Source: Paralithodes platypus
Taxonomy: Eukaryota > Arthropoda > Malacostraca > Decapoda > Lithodidae
Direction of reading: 5' to 3'
Assembly (NCBI GenBank): GCA_032716605.1
Contig: CM064509.1
Span: 42,086,817-42,150,816, forward strand
DNA length: 64,000 nt
Part shown: one piece after another, positions 53,736 through 64,000 of the stretch
How the letters are laid out: every line of letters starts with the position of its first letter
How positions within the stretch are numbered: the first letter of the stretch is position 1
Notes under the pieces: model-generated
What the model was told of the DNA's origin: nothing
Database searches by the model: none
Seen by the model: the letters and a program-made list of their open reading frames with translations, nothing else
Program-made: the position numbers and the translations under genes

Positions 53736-54614
53736 TGTTACCTAAACAGTGATCCTGCAGAAGGCCACTGTTAACCATATTGTCCCAAATGACCTAGAGG
53801 TGGCAAGGTGGTACTGGAGCTTGTGGCTCCCACATACCTGTTGTGTTACAGTTGGGGATGCTCCTCTCTTATTCCATTACCAAGAGTACCTCCTTTCTGG
53901 TGACCAAGGCTGATGTAAGTTTGTCAGGGATGCATTTATTTAAAGCCTTTAACCCGGTAGATACGATAGGCCTAACGTAAGGCTCTCCTCGTGCGGTGCG
54001 ATAGGCCTCCCGAAAGCATGACTTTCAAAGACGTTCAAAAACCCCAGCAAAGGCGGGATATGTATGGAAATTGGATGACAATTAGAACTAAATGGCAACT
54101 CTCTATACGAAACATTGTAACACACTCACACACCACACCATTTCTCCTCCCTCCTCCTGCATCATCCTCATGAAGACGGTGGCAGCGCTCAGAGATTGTC
54201 CCTCAACCCTAAACAATATCCTATATTGTAAGTAAATATACAAGAGAGGAGGCGATACACGCCCGGATCGAGCAACACCATCACAAAGTACTTTACAAAG
54301 TACTTGGGCGGGTGCCCAACTCCGAAAGGAGTTGAAATAGGGCAGCTATCCCTCCGCCAAAGGCAGCTTTCTAGGGCCTTTCCTAGCTGATGCTGAGAGG
54401 ATTGGGTTCTAGTCATGTGGTGATGGGCTGGTCTCTCAGAGTGAGAGCTGAGCGATCTCTGCCATGCCCATAGCTTACTCTGACTGTTCCTTTTACTTAT
54501 ATATCTTCTAGATCTCAAGTGACGGCGTCTTTTCCGTGGATTGACCTCCCTATTGCCAACCTAAAAGTTGGCAGATTTGGAGCCAAAGCGTCACATTTTT
54601 CCCTTGCCCCTCAA
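53736..54614. other. non-coding, no recognised gene
   Basis: 53780-53925 resembles 30094-30205. The rest shows no supportable coding region. Confidence 0.5.
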
Positions 54615-54837
54615 ATTTCCCTTCATAATTGCTGAGGGGCACAGGGCCTTGGGTGGGGCTTTGGTTTCCCGGGCGTTTCTGCACCCTCCTCAGCTCCCTG
54701 CCTTAGAGTGGCTTCGGTCACCCAGGCTTTGTTAGTGGTAAGCAGGGAGGGTTTTGTGGGGGTGCTCGTTTATGGCCTTGGCCTTGCTCGGGACCTTGGG
54801 GCTGTTCGGCCAGGCAGCCTGGGGAACAACAACAACT
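54615..54837 (+). mobile_element. SINE-like element with (AAC)n tail, copy 2
   Basis: Matches 31581-31806 along its length (TTCATAATTGCTGAGGG, GGCTGTTCGGCCAGGCAGC, tail AACAACAAC). Confidence 0.7.
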
Positions 54838-55009
54838 TTACAAGCAGTTGAGAAAGAGAGGAGGATGTGCACATGTTTACTCCTTCTCGTTTTTAGCCCA
54901 GACATTGTTTATTTGACTGTATTCTTTACAAAAACACTCTGTACACTTACTTTCTTGGTCCTAATTCTTCAAATTTGCCTTATACTTCAAACTTATGAAC
55001 ATGTGGCAC

Positions 55010-55517
55010 TGTAAAATTGATTTATATGGTAAATACAAGGGATATTGCGAAAATCCTCCACCTTTCTCCACTACTCTGATTGACACTCGCATGTACATAT
55101 CGAGACACAAACACAACTATCTAGCAGGCAGATGTGCCCATGTAAGATTTGTTGGCCAGTCATCGAACATCAGAAATTTCACAAATGGAGTCCCTCTGGG
55201 ATCCGTCTTGTCACCAACACTTTTCAATCTATGCATGCACTACCTACCCATACCCCACACACCCCAGATACACACAACCTCTTAAGCAGACGATATAACA
55301 CTCACATGTACACATTGAGACGCAAACACAGCCGCACAACTCCTTCAACCGTACCTCAACAACACTGCACGACTGGTTCACTGCAAACAGACTCAAACTA
55401 GCCCCAGCCAAATCTACAGCGACCCTTCTCACAAACTGGACAGTAGAACATAGTCACATCCCTCACCTCACCTTAAACAACATCCCTATAACACACACAC
55501 ACACACACTCACACACA
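55010..55517 (+). pseudogene. jockey-like LINE RT fragment (LINE-5), decayed
   Basis: HVRFVGQSSNIRNFTNGVPL, GSVLSPTLFNLCMHYLP and, after frame breaks, residues resembling the YADD region (AGCAGACGATATAAC near 55287) and SLQTDSN. It ends in a (CA)n run where the SINE is inserted. Confidence 0.65.
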
Positions 55518-55850
55518 GCCCGTAGCCTAGTAGGTAGAGCTCTCGTCTCACACACGAGGGGTCGGGGGTTCAATCCCCCGGCCGGGCGGAGACAAATTGG
55601 GCTTGTCTCCTTTCATGTGTTGGCCTCAGTTCACCTAGCTGTAAATAGGTACCTGGAATAAGTGGACGACGTTGTGACGTCCCATCTGGGGTTGGCAAAA
55701 ATGGTACAAGGCGAGATGGGTATCATATGGTTCACCTAAGCTGATGGCTACCTAAGCCTTCGGGCGAGACGGTACCGTCTATAGTGAGAATGGTACCATA
55801 CAGATCCACCCTAAGCCTTCGTTTCCGATGTCGCCAATTGGCTAAAAATA
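55518..55850 (+). mobile_element. tRNA-derived SINE with tRNA-Val-like head
   Basis: 55518-55589 folds as a tRNA: A box TAGCCTAGTAGG, anticodon stem-loop CTCGT/CTCACAC/ACGAG with anticodon CAC (Val), T arm GGGGGTTCAATCCCCC containing B box GGTTCAATCCC. The acceptor stem is only partly paired. The body has CAGTTCACCTAGCTGTAAAT and TAGGTACCTGG, common in invertebrate SINEs. RNA polymerase III promoter within the head. 3' boundary approximate. Confidence 0.8.
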
Positions 55851-55959
55851 CAGACTACACACACATCCACAGCCATTCCAACGATACATATAACACCTAC
55901 ACATATAGGAGGCGGGAAATAACGAGCATGCTCACTCCTGCAATACAACTAGAGTAAGT

Positions 55960-56739
55960 ACAACTAGAGTAAGTACACACACAAGGCATAGACAAGATAA
56001 CAGGCAAAAGTATAAAGAGGAGAGAAACAATTATACAGAAATGAGGAGGAGGTCAGAGGCAAACCATGAGAAAGGGATAGTGGAGAACTATGAAAAGAAT
56101 CCAAAAATGTTTTTCAAGTTTGTAAACGGCAAAAGGAAGATAAAAGCCACAATCGTAAAGATTAAAAGTAGAAACAGAATCATAGAAGAGGATACAGAAA
56201 TTGCGGAAGAACTAAATAGAAATTTTGCATCAGTATTTACAAAAGAAGGAGAATTCATTGCACCAGAAACCAATGAGATAGGTACAGAGGAAATGCCGGA
56301 AGTCACATTTAACAGAGCAGAGCTCATAGACGTAATGAGTAAGGTGGATCCGAACAAAGCCGCCGGACCGGATGGAGTATCAGGCTGGATTATTAAAGAA
56401 AATGCCAAGGAACTGAGTATACCATTATATGATATAATGACCAAATCATTGGACACAGGGATAGTACCTACAGAATGGAAAAGAGCAAACATTATTCCTA
56501 TATTTAAGGGAGGAAGCAGAGATAAACTACTGAACTATAAACCTGTATCACTATTGAGCATCCTCATGAAGATTCTGGAAGGACTAATAAGGGACAAATG
56601 GGTGAACTACCTGGAATCCAAAAGATTAATTACTGACCGACAATTTGGATTCAGAGGAGGCAGATCATGTGTAAGCAACTTGTTGAGTTTTTACTCTAGA
56701 GTAATAGACACAGTGGACCAGAGGGAAGGATGGGTAGAT
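55960..56739 (+). pseudogene. LINE-4 RT N-terminal fragment, cut by DIRS-4a
   Basis: Open 56041-56751: NYEKNPKMFFKFVNGKRK, RNFASVFTKEG, SKVDPNKAAGPDGVSGWIIK, EWKRANIIPIFKGGSRDKLL, NYKPVSLLSILMKILEGLI, RQFGFRGGRSCVSNLL, ending at GWVD, just before the RT catalytic block. A non-LTR RT of jockey/CR1 style. The DIRS right terminus begins at 56740 without target duplication. Confidence 0.82.
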
Positions 56740-57150
56740 TGGGAGGTTTGACACTCTCCCAATACCAAAGAAGGAAAACCTTCTATTTGGTAGGTAGCCT
56801 CGGAGTATCCAACGTAGAGCTATATACATCTCGTATAATTCCGTTCCGTTGTGGAGCGGGTAATTATCGTAATCCATAGCGTGATTAATCGATAACATCT
56901 AGAGTAGCACCTACTCTCTCTACTAGGTACGTTGTACACACTTTTGAGGCTACTATTAAAAGGAAAAACTGAAAATATTGATGAGAAAGAAAAGAGAAAA
57001 TTGTAGAATATTGTCCATCCTATCTGGCTCCTTAAGCCGCTGTCACGGGTCCACCGCACCATACGACCGGGTTTATTAGACCATCTAGGTATCAAGTTAA
57101 AAAGACAAGATTGGATGGGCAGGGGTACGGCGTGAGGGCGGGATACTATG

Positions 57151-57263
57151 ACGTTGGATACTCCGAGGCTACCTACCAAATAGAAGGTTTTCCTTCTTTG
57201 GTATTGGGAGAGTGTCAAACCTCCCAATTTAGTAGTAACCTCTACGTCTCCAACATAGAGCTA
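57151..57263 (-). repeat. ICR of DIRS-4a
   Basis: 57151-57226 is the exact 76-base complement of the right terminus 56740-56815. 57227-57263 matches the left end of copy b at 58948. Joined right plus left ends, as in DIRS-3. Confidence 0.88.
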
Positions 57264-57992
57264 GAGTACCAAATTGGAGGCGGACATCCAAGCTGAAAAC
57301 ACAAACTTTAGCAAATAGTAACCATTAGGATCAATGAAAGACAGACTTATAAACAAGAGAGTTTAAGAAAGATTGTACTGACAGGTGCATATCAAGAGAA
57401 TCAGGTACAGTCATGTCATAATCAATGGGATAACTTAACTGATGATAAAGAATTATGTATTTCATAATGTTTATGAATATAAGATGCCCCCCCCCCCCCC
57501 TCCTCTGGTTCATAAAGAAGACATGAGGAGTACCGTTAAGGTATGCAGAAAAACATCAAGAAGCACAGAACAGTGGAACGTGTGCTGGATGTGATCATGA
57601 AAACCATGGAGAGAAACGACGAGCACTTAACCCAGGTGTACAGTGTAAAGACAGCAATGAAAACCCCCCTACAGAGAGTGAACAGAGACATGTGGAGAAG
57701 AGGGGAACTGTACAAAATGCGATGAGGTGAATACAAGTCGGCGAACCGGCTAACACAGAATTCTAACGGTAATAATGAGGTAATAGGTTCATACATACCC
57801 CGAGCCAAGAATACCTGAAGACTAGAAAACTCAAAGACTTAACCTAGGAAATGGTCCTTAAACCTAGGTGCAAGTACATGTATCGTGCGATTCACCCCAC
57901 TTTACCCCGTCCCCCCCCCATTCCCTCCCCCAAAATATACATGGTAGGACAGGTGAAGGACAGAAGAGAGAAGGACATAACAGGTCATACCC

Positions 57993-58947
57993 CTAAATAA
58001 CCCGTTGGCCCAACGCAACACAAGGACGCCCCGGCCTGTCCGTGGACATGGACAGATAGGAGGAGACAAACGTGCGGTGGGAAGACCAGAGCCCTGTGTC
58101 AGCAATATCCGTAAGGGACCGGTTATGCAAAAAACGCAGAGTAGCCGCGTATGAGCGAACGGCTCCCGGACGGATTGCCGACGGACATTTGGCCGAACGG
58201 ACATTTGGCCGACAGAACCTAACCTAACCTAACCTAACCTAACCTAACCTAACCTAACCTAACCTAACTTAACCTAACCGTTCGGCCAAATGTCCGTTCG
58301 GCCAAATGTCCGTCGGCAATCCGTCCGGCCACGGAGCGAACGTCGTGCGCAGAGCCCTTAATATGAGGATTACTATCCCTAATGACACGACACAGGCGAA
58401 TCCCCACACCACGTTTGGTCAACCGCCTACCGGTCCGAGGCGCCACCCACAAAGCCAACCCAGACCCCGGCCCCGTGGAGTCAACATATGTATGGAGAGA
58501 TTTAATCGGGCACAAAGAATGATGTACCCGACCCCGCTTCAAGGCAGGGACAGTAAAAGTTTGAAAAATATGGGACTCACGCTCATTCTTGGGAACAAAA
58601 TGAACAGAAGGGGCCAAAGTGACGGAGCCGAGAATGGGGGAAAACCTCAAGCAATTCTGGGCCCGAGACATGGCAGCCATCTCCAAGACCCTCTCACCTG
58701 TAGCTAAAGCTAGAAGAAACAGTGTCTTGTCAAGTAATCTGTCAGGTGTAGGAGAGATAGAGTAAGGGGCCGACGAGAGGAGTGCTAGAGCCTTCGCCAG
58801 CGACCACTGAGGGGGAAGCTGACGCGGGGGTGGTCTAAGCCTAAAGCAGGCGCACATAAAGAAATCCAATTCTTGTTGAGGAACGACCAACCCCGTTAAC
58901 TTCTCAAACGGCTCCCGAATGGCAGACAGGTGGTTCCTAATGGTGTT
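57993..58947 (-). pseudogene. DIRS-4 tyrosine recombinase, interrupted by hairpin element
   Basis: IRNHLSAIREPF, RLRPPPRQLPPQWSLAKAL, LATGERVLEMAAM (catalytic Arg), VPKNERESHIF, then HDVRS (HxxR), where the 172-bp element is inserted. Beyond it YAATLRFLHNRSL and SSYLSMS (nucleophile Tyr) continue to a stop at 57993. N-terminus missing because copy b is inserted. The reading frame is otherwise open, so the hairpin insertion may be the main lesion. Confidence 0.82.
58162..58333. mobile_element. 172-bp MITE with TIRs around a telomeric (AACCT)n array, 9-bp TSD
   Basis: Flanked by GAGCGAACG at 58153-58161 and 58334-58342 (9-bp duplication of recombinase sequence). Arms contain CGGACGGATTGCCGACGG and two ATTTGGCCGAACGG-like units, mirrored on the right. 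The centre (about 58206-58279) is ~15 units of AACCT, the arthropod telomere repeat on the opposite strand. Non-coding. Confidence 0.85.
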
Positions 58948-61683
58948 ATTTAGTAGTAGCCTCTACGTCTCCAACGTAGAGCTATATACCTATCGTATAA
59001 TTCCGTTTCGCTCTGGAGCGGACAATTATCGTAATCACTAGCGCGATTAAATCGATAACATCTAGAGTAGCACCTTACTCTCTCTACTAGGTACGTTGTA
59101 CACACTCTTGAGGCTACTATTTTATAGGAAATGAAAATATTGATGAGAAAGAAAAGAGAAAATTGCAGAACATTGTCCATCCTATCTGGCTCCTTAAGGC
59201 GTTGTCACGGGTCCCCGCACAACCCGACCGGATTCATTAGATCATTCCTTTTCGCGCTACACTCTATGACGCATACACTTTTTCTGGTGCTCTGTTTTTG
59301 TGCCTACAACTCCTGTCACCTCCCCTTTGGGGGTGTTGTGGGCCTTCTTTAAGGTACCTGTGATTCTAGACAGATGATACGTGCTGTAGGCACACTGAAA
59401 ACTGGGCTCAAGTGTGTTTTTCTTGGAGTGTAGCGTCGAAACTGGAGGTTACTTAATTTTTTGCCATCTGCTCATGCGTCGCCGCTTGGGCGACCCTCGT
59501 TCATTTAGGCTTTGCCTTTTGTATTCATTTCACTTGCGGTGGCTTTAGTTTTGTCTTTAGTAAGCTTCTTGTCATTATATTTTTTTGTCACTGCCTTTAT
59601 TTTTGCTTTTCTTTTCGTGAAATTAGGCCTAGGCTTACTTGTGCCCTTCTAGTTGGTTGGAAGGGGGGCGCTGACCCTTGTAGGGCCGATCCCTTTTGGT
59701 GGTCTTTTTACTTGTTGCTGCCTCTCTTAAAGAGTGCAGAAACTAGTGCGCCTGGTAATTTCATATATTACTGCCTCAAGTACCGAATAGGCTACCTTCC
59801 GAGTTTTGGCCTAGCCTAGGGGGGGGCGTTTGGTTTTCAACACTGTGGCAACCTCAATCTGGCATACAATGCTCCCTTTTTGATTGACGGACCCAGTGCT
59901 CTGTCTCCATGGATACAGTCCCACAAAACCGCAGACGTAGCCCGTTCTGGTGAGTTTTTGTCTGTCAGTTTTTGTTCTGTCTACTGCCCCTCCTACAGTA
60001 TTGATTACATCCCTCATCAAGGGTACAGTAACTGGTGGCGCCTTGTAATTTCATATATTACTGGCTCCAGAACCGATTAGGCTAACTTCCGTTTTTAGCC
60101 TAGCCTTGATGGTGGGCGTTTTGGTTTAGACTGCGACTCTGCGGCCTCCTCAATCTGGCATACTCTGCCCCTGTATTGATATTACGGCCCCAGTGCTCCG
60201 TCTTCCTGGCGCTTCGGTCACTTGTTGCTTACCCTCCTCAAGGGTACAGTACCTGGTGACTCCCTGTAATTTCATATATTCCTGGCTCTGGTACCGAATA
60301 GGCTAACTTCCGTTTTTTCGCCTAGCCTGTTCCAATTCATTATTAATCTGACTCTAGTAACGATTAGGCTAACTTTTTTAGCCTAGCTTAGAAGGGGGGC
60401 GTTTGGTGTACAACACTGTGGCCTCCTCAATTTGGCGTAAATGCCCCTGTATTGATCGGCGGCCCCAGTGCTCTGCATTCCTGTCGCTACGATCCCTTGT
60501 TGCTTCCCTCATCAAGGGTACAGTACCTAGTGGCTACCTGTAATTTCATATACTGTACTACTGGCTCAAGTGCCGCATAGGCTAACTTTTGTTTTTAGCC
60601 TAGCCTAGTGGGGGGGCGACTTTAGTTTCCGTCCCTTTTAGTGTCGTCCCCTGTGCTTCGTTCCCTGCTGCTGGTTGCTTCCCCTCCTCAAGGGGCCGGT
60701 AACTCGTGCACCCTGTATTTTCATATATTCCTGACACTCGTACCGTTTCGGCTGCTTGCCGTTTTTTGGCCTAGCCTAAGGGGGGGCGCTTTGGTTTTCA
60801 ACACTGTGGTAACCTCATTCTGGTATTCATGCTTGTGTTGTTTGACGGTCCCGGTGCTCTGTCTTCCTGGTTCTCCCCGAAACCGCGGACATAGCCCGTT
60901 CTGATGTGTTTTGCTGACAGTTTTTCTTCTGTCTCTGGTTCGCTCTTCTCTGGGTCGGTGCTAGGGTGCTTTGCTTTGCCTCTGTATAGGGACTCGGTTG
61001 CAGTAGTTCCGGACTCCTTTTCATCATATCCTCTTCATTTATACGGCTTTTCATGCCTTCCTTCTCGGGACTTGCACAGGGTTCTTTGCACTTGCTGGTT
61101 CGCCTGGTCTCTCCCTGACCCTCCGCATGGGGGGTCCCTCTTCACCCTTCACCACGCACAAGGGGGGGGGGGGGGGGGGGGGAATCCTCACTTTCATGAA
61201 AGGTGCTCCATTTGCAGGGTGTAGTGACCACTTTTGTGCGTTTTTCTGCCCTCGTGCCTGTTTTGAAGGGCCCCCCTTTTTCGTCCTTCCCTGCCTCAAC
61301 AGGGGAAGGGGTACTCTCCTATCAAGGATTCAAGGGTTTTTTACCAATATTGTGCTTGCACACATTTCCTGTGCTTCATACATGGGACATCAGTATCTTT
61401 TACTTTCCAATTGCGATGTGGATGTCCCTTCCTCCTTGCGCACACCATAGGCGTGCGCGTCGGAAGTCTTCAAGGCGCCAGATCGCCTTTCCTCCGAGTG
61501 CCTCGTTCGGGCGTCCTGGCTGTTTCCGAGGACTCCGCAACGAAGGTGGGTCGTCGCTCTCCTTCACCATCCCGCCGACGATCTCCGACTCCTCTGTCCG
61601 GTTCAGGCCATCCATGTGGCTCCACCCACGGCTCAGGAGGCCACCGCTGACCGGTTTTGCCTCCATCCGCCCCATGCTTATGT
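58948..61683 (+). mobile_element. DIRS-4 copy b, left ITR and leader
   Basis: The left terminus ATTTAGTAGTAGCCTCTACG at 58948 equals the left-end half of the 57227 ICR. The left ITR (to about 59245) repeats 56812-57085. A leader with tandem repeats follows, then a basic Pro/Ser/Arg-rich stretch near 61440-61680 that may be the start of gag. It is cut by LINE-1 copy b at 61684. Confidence 0.75.
59711..60840 (+). repeat. degenerate tandem repeats in DIRS-4b leader, ~180-290 bp units
   Basis: A block with CTCAAGGGTACAGTA, TGTAATTTCATATATT, TAGGCTAACTTCCG, TTTTAGCCTAGCCT and CCCCAGTGCTCTG recurs about five times (near 59711, 59995, 60221, 60495 and 60671). Non-coding. Homopolymer G run of ~20 at about 61161. 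Confidence 0.75.
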
Positions 61684-64000
61684 ATTGAAAGGGAACTGGT
61701 GGAATATAGTTTGGAGGGTTTTGAGTTATATGAGAGAAATGCTATTAGAGCAGAGGTTGGAAGAGGACTGTTTATGTATGTATGAAAAGAGCTCAAGGAT
61801 AATGAGGTGGATATGAGACAGCAGTATTGTGAGTATTTGTGTATTGAAGTAAAATGTGTAGGAGGATCAATTCTAATTGCCTCTATATATAGAAGCCCGA
61901 ATAATAGCAGGGGAGAGGATGATAACCTACTGAAAGCAATGGAGGAGATAGATAATAGAGAGAACAAATATAAAATTTTGATTGGAGATTTCAATTTGCC
62001 AGGGATCAACTGGGCAAATTGTACTACTCCATCGGGACAGGGTAGCCTGGAGAATAAGTTTATAGAGAAAGTGAGAGATTGTTTTTTTACGCAACATATT
62101 GTAGAGATGACAAGATATAGAGATGGGACGCAGGGGAGTGTACTTGATTTGATTTTTAGCAATGAAGAGGATATAGTGGAACATGTTAATGTGGATAGCC
62201 CTATAGGTCGTAGTGACCATGCCTGTATAAGCTTTAGTTGTAACATTAAATCAGAGAGGGATAATGGAAGCAATAGAAAAATATATATGTATGATAGAGC
62301 AGATTATGAGCTGCTGAGACGGTGTTTGGACATTGACTGGGGGGAATACTTGAAAGATGAAGATGCTGAAGGAATGTGGAGGAAAATTAGAGTCAAACTG
62401 GAGAATGCTGTATCCAAAAGTGTACCAGTAAGGGAATATAAGGATAAAACAAAATTGAGGAAAAGAACTAACCCAGAATTGCCAATGAAAAGAAAGCTTT
62501 GGATATTGATTAGAAGAAAGAAACGATTGTGGGAAAGATTAAAATTGTTAAAAAAGAACAGGGGGTCTAGTATAGAAGCTAAAGAAGTGGATCTGGAACT
62601 CAGACAAATAAACAATAAAATAAGGTGGGAAACAAGGAGAAGGAGAGAGAGATAGCTAGAAATGTGAAGGATAATCCAAAAATATTCTGGAAGTACATTC
62701 AGGAAAAGTTAACAAGAAGAGTAGGGATCCCAGAGCTGGTTGAATGATGGGAGTAGAGCGGAGACTGATAAGGAGAAAGCAGAGGTGCTGGGGAAATACT
62801 TTGGGGGGGTACTAACAGTGGAGTCTGAGGATGCAGTGCCTACTATTCCCGTCAAACAGGCACCGGTACTAGAACTAGTAGAGTTTTCCCATGTTAGAAT
62901 AAGAAGGGCTATAGAAAAAATGAACAGAAGTAAGTCACCGGGACCGGATGGGATACACCCAAGAATCATAAAGGAAGGAGGGGAGATGTTAATAGAGCCA
63001 TTGAAAATGTTATTTGAGGTATCGTTTAATACAGGACAAATCCCGATGGACTGGAGAGAGGCGAACATAACAGCTATATTTAAGAAGGGAAAGAGAAATG
63101 ACCCAGGGAATTATAGACCAGTCAGTTTGACAAGTGTTGTGTGTAAACTAATGGAAACGGTAATTAGAGAAGGAATAATGGATCATATGAAGTCAAACCA
63201 ACTTTTCAGTGGGAGACAGTTCGGATTCTTGCCGGGGAGGTCGACGGTACTACAGCTAATTAAGATGGTAGATGATTGGATGCAAATTCTAGAAGATGGT
63301 GATGTAATAGACGTGGTATATTGCGATTTTATGAAGGCCTTCGATAAGGTCCCACATAAAAGGTTAATAGAGAAAGTTAGAAGCTATAATATAGGGGAGA
63401 AATGTGTGAAATGGATAGAAGCCTTCCTGAAAGATCGGAGACAGAGGGTACTGGTGAATGGAATAGGCTCGGGGTGGAGGGAAATTACAAGTGGGGTACC
63501 TCAGGGATCTGTGTTGGGACCACTGCTGTTCGTTATATTTATAAATGACTTACCTGAGGTTATAACTAATGGAAGTGAGGTATACCTGTATGCGGATGAC
63601 ACTAAGCTGTATAGAAGAGTGAGGAGTAAGGAAGATATGGGTTTGCTTCAAGGATATGTGGAGGGCATGAAGGGATGGTCTGAGCACTGGTTAATGCCTT
63701 TTCATCCAAAAAAATGCAAGTACATGCGGATTGGGACCAGCAAGATAGACAAGGTAGGATACAGTATGTATGAAGCGATGGAGGAAGTGAATACAGAAAA
63801 GGATATAGGAGTAGTGATAGACAATAAGTTAAATTTCTCAGAACATTTATCGGAAAAGATAAACAAAGCCAATAGAATTGTAGGGCTGATAAGGAGGACA
63901 TTTGTGTCACTTGACGAAGAAATTTTCAGGAATCTCTATACAGCGCTGGTTAGGCCGCACCTGGAATATGCGAACCAGGTGTGGGCTCCATATATGGTAA
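61684..64000 (+). mobile_element. LINE-1 copy b, 5'-truncated, runs off the window
   Basis: From ATTGAAAGGGAACTGGTGG (homologous to 20584) to the window end inside the RT C-terminal part. Nearly identical to 20584-22900. 5' truncation is typical of LINE insertion. The right end and any target duplication lie outside. Confidence 0.85.
61690..64000 (+). pseudogene. LINE-1b endonuclease-RT, frameshifted
   Basis: The endonuclease lacks its N-terminus; a TGA near 61784 precedes the open part 61807-62655 (LIASIYRSPN, ILIGDFNLPGINW, GRSDHACI). Breaks follow near 62655 and 62745, then RT: ANITAIFKKG, VYCDFMKAFDKVPH, SGVPQGSVLGPLLF, YLYADDTKLY (YADD intact), SEHLSEKINKANR. Breaks near the endonuclease-RT junction occur in both copies, suggesting they descend from an already damaged or closely related source. 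Confidence 0.82.

Larger units (their letters stand above)
56740..58947 (-). mobile_element. DIRS-4 copy a, 3' part
   Basis: Minus-strand order: recombinase (58947-57993), 3' UTR, ICR (57263-57151), right ITR, right terminus at 56740. Its 5' part is cut off at 58947 by the left end of copy b. Right-end sequence TGGGAGGTTTGAC is shared with the DIRS-3 terminus, so the families are related. 57264-57992 is 3' UTR; a small frame at 57543-57725 is not convincing. Confidence 0.82.

Noticed and set aside
55518..55589. Functional tRNA-Val gene
   Set aside because: Acceptor stem is only partly paired and a SINE body follows directly.
57543..57725. Small + strand frame in the DIRS-4a 3' UTR
   Set aside because: 60 codons, no recognised motif, not seen in relatives in this window.

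Overview
The window is eukaryotic and made almost entirely of transposable elements. Relics of one host gene are visible: two exons in matching phase (30714-30911 and 32627-32777, + strand) that read like a stretch of an rdgB/PITPNM-type phosphatidylinositol transfer protein. Arthropod-type telomeric repeats (TTAGG/AACCT), several DIRS1-like families with tyrosine recombinases, RTE/CR1/jockey-like LINEs, a BEL/Pao element and a tRNA-derived SINE together suggest an arthropod, most likely a decapod crustacean. The taxon is an inference; nothing here proves a species. A 100-bp run of N (3502-3601) marks a scaffold gap.

Layout. 1-3501: partial, minus-strand copy of a GC-rich DIRS element (family DIRS-3). 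3602-19237: three nested copies of another DIRS family (DIRS-2). Copy A0 (3' end only) sits in the gag of copy B (+), and B sits in the 3' UTR of copy C (-). B and C form an inverted repeat with arms of about 6 kb. Copy C is the best preserved, with open gag, RT-RNase H and recombinase frames. 19241-23520: CR1/jockey-like LINE-1 with broken ORFs. 23.8-28.0 kb: fragments of two LINE families, LINE-2 (tail (ATAG)n) and LINE-3 (tail (ATGT)n). 28.0-32.8 kb: non-coding DNA, small TIR elements and the two host exons. 32.9-37.2 kb: a longer LINE-3 copy, pogo-like MITEs and LINE tails.

37234-53048: a structurally complete DIRS-3 element (terminal inverted repeats, internal complementary region, broken gag, RT lacking its active site, open recombinase frame). 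A BEL/Pao LTR retrotransposon (45209-52971) is inserted in its right terminus with a 5-bp target duplication. The BEL element carries an SGNH-hydrolase-like reading frame between the 5' LTR and gag, and it has lost the core of its own RT. 53-56.7 kb: LINE and SINE fragments, including a SINE with a valine-tRNA-like head. 56740-64000: a third DIRS family. Copy 4a (-) has a recombinase split by a 172-bp hairpin element holding a telomeric (AACCT)n array, and is cut by the left end of copy 4b (+). Copy 4b is cut in turn by a second LINE-1 copy that runs off the window.

How it works together: there is no operon or pathway. The window is a stratified record of insertions in what may be the introns of an rdgB-like gene. 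The most informative points are the BEL-borne SGNH frame, the telomere-repeat MITE, the preserved DIRS terminal architecture with overlapping frames, and the palindrome array in the DIRS-3 leader.
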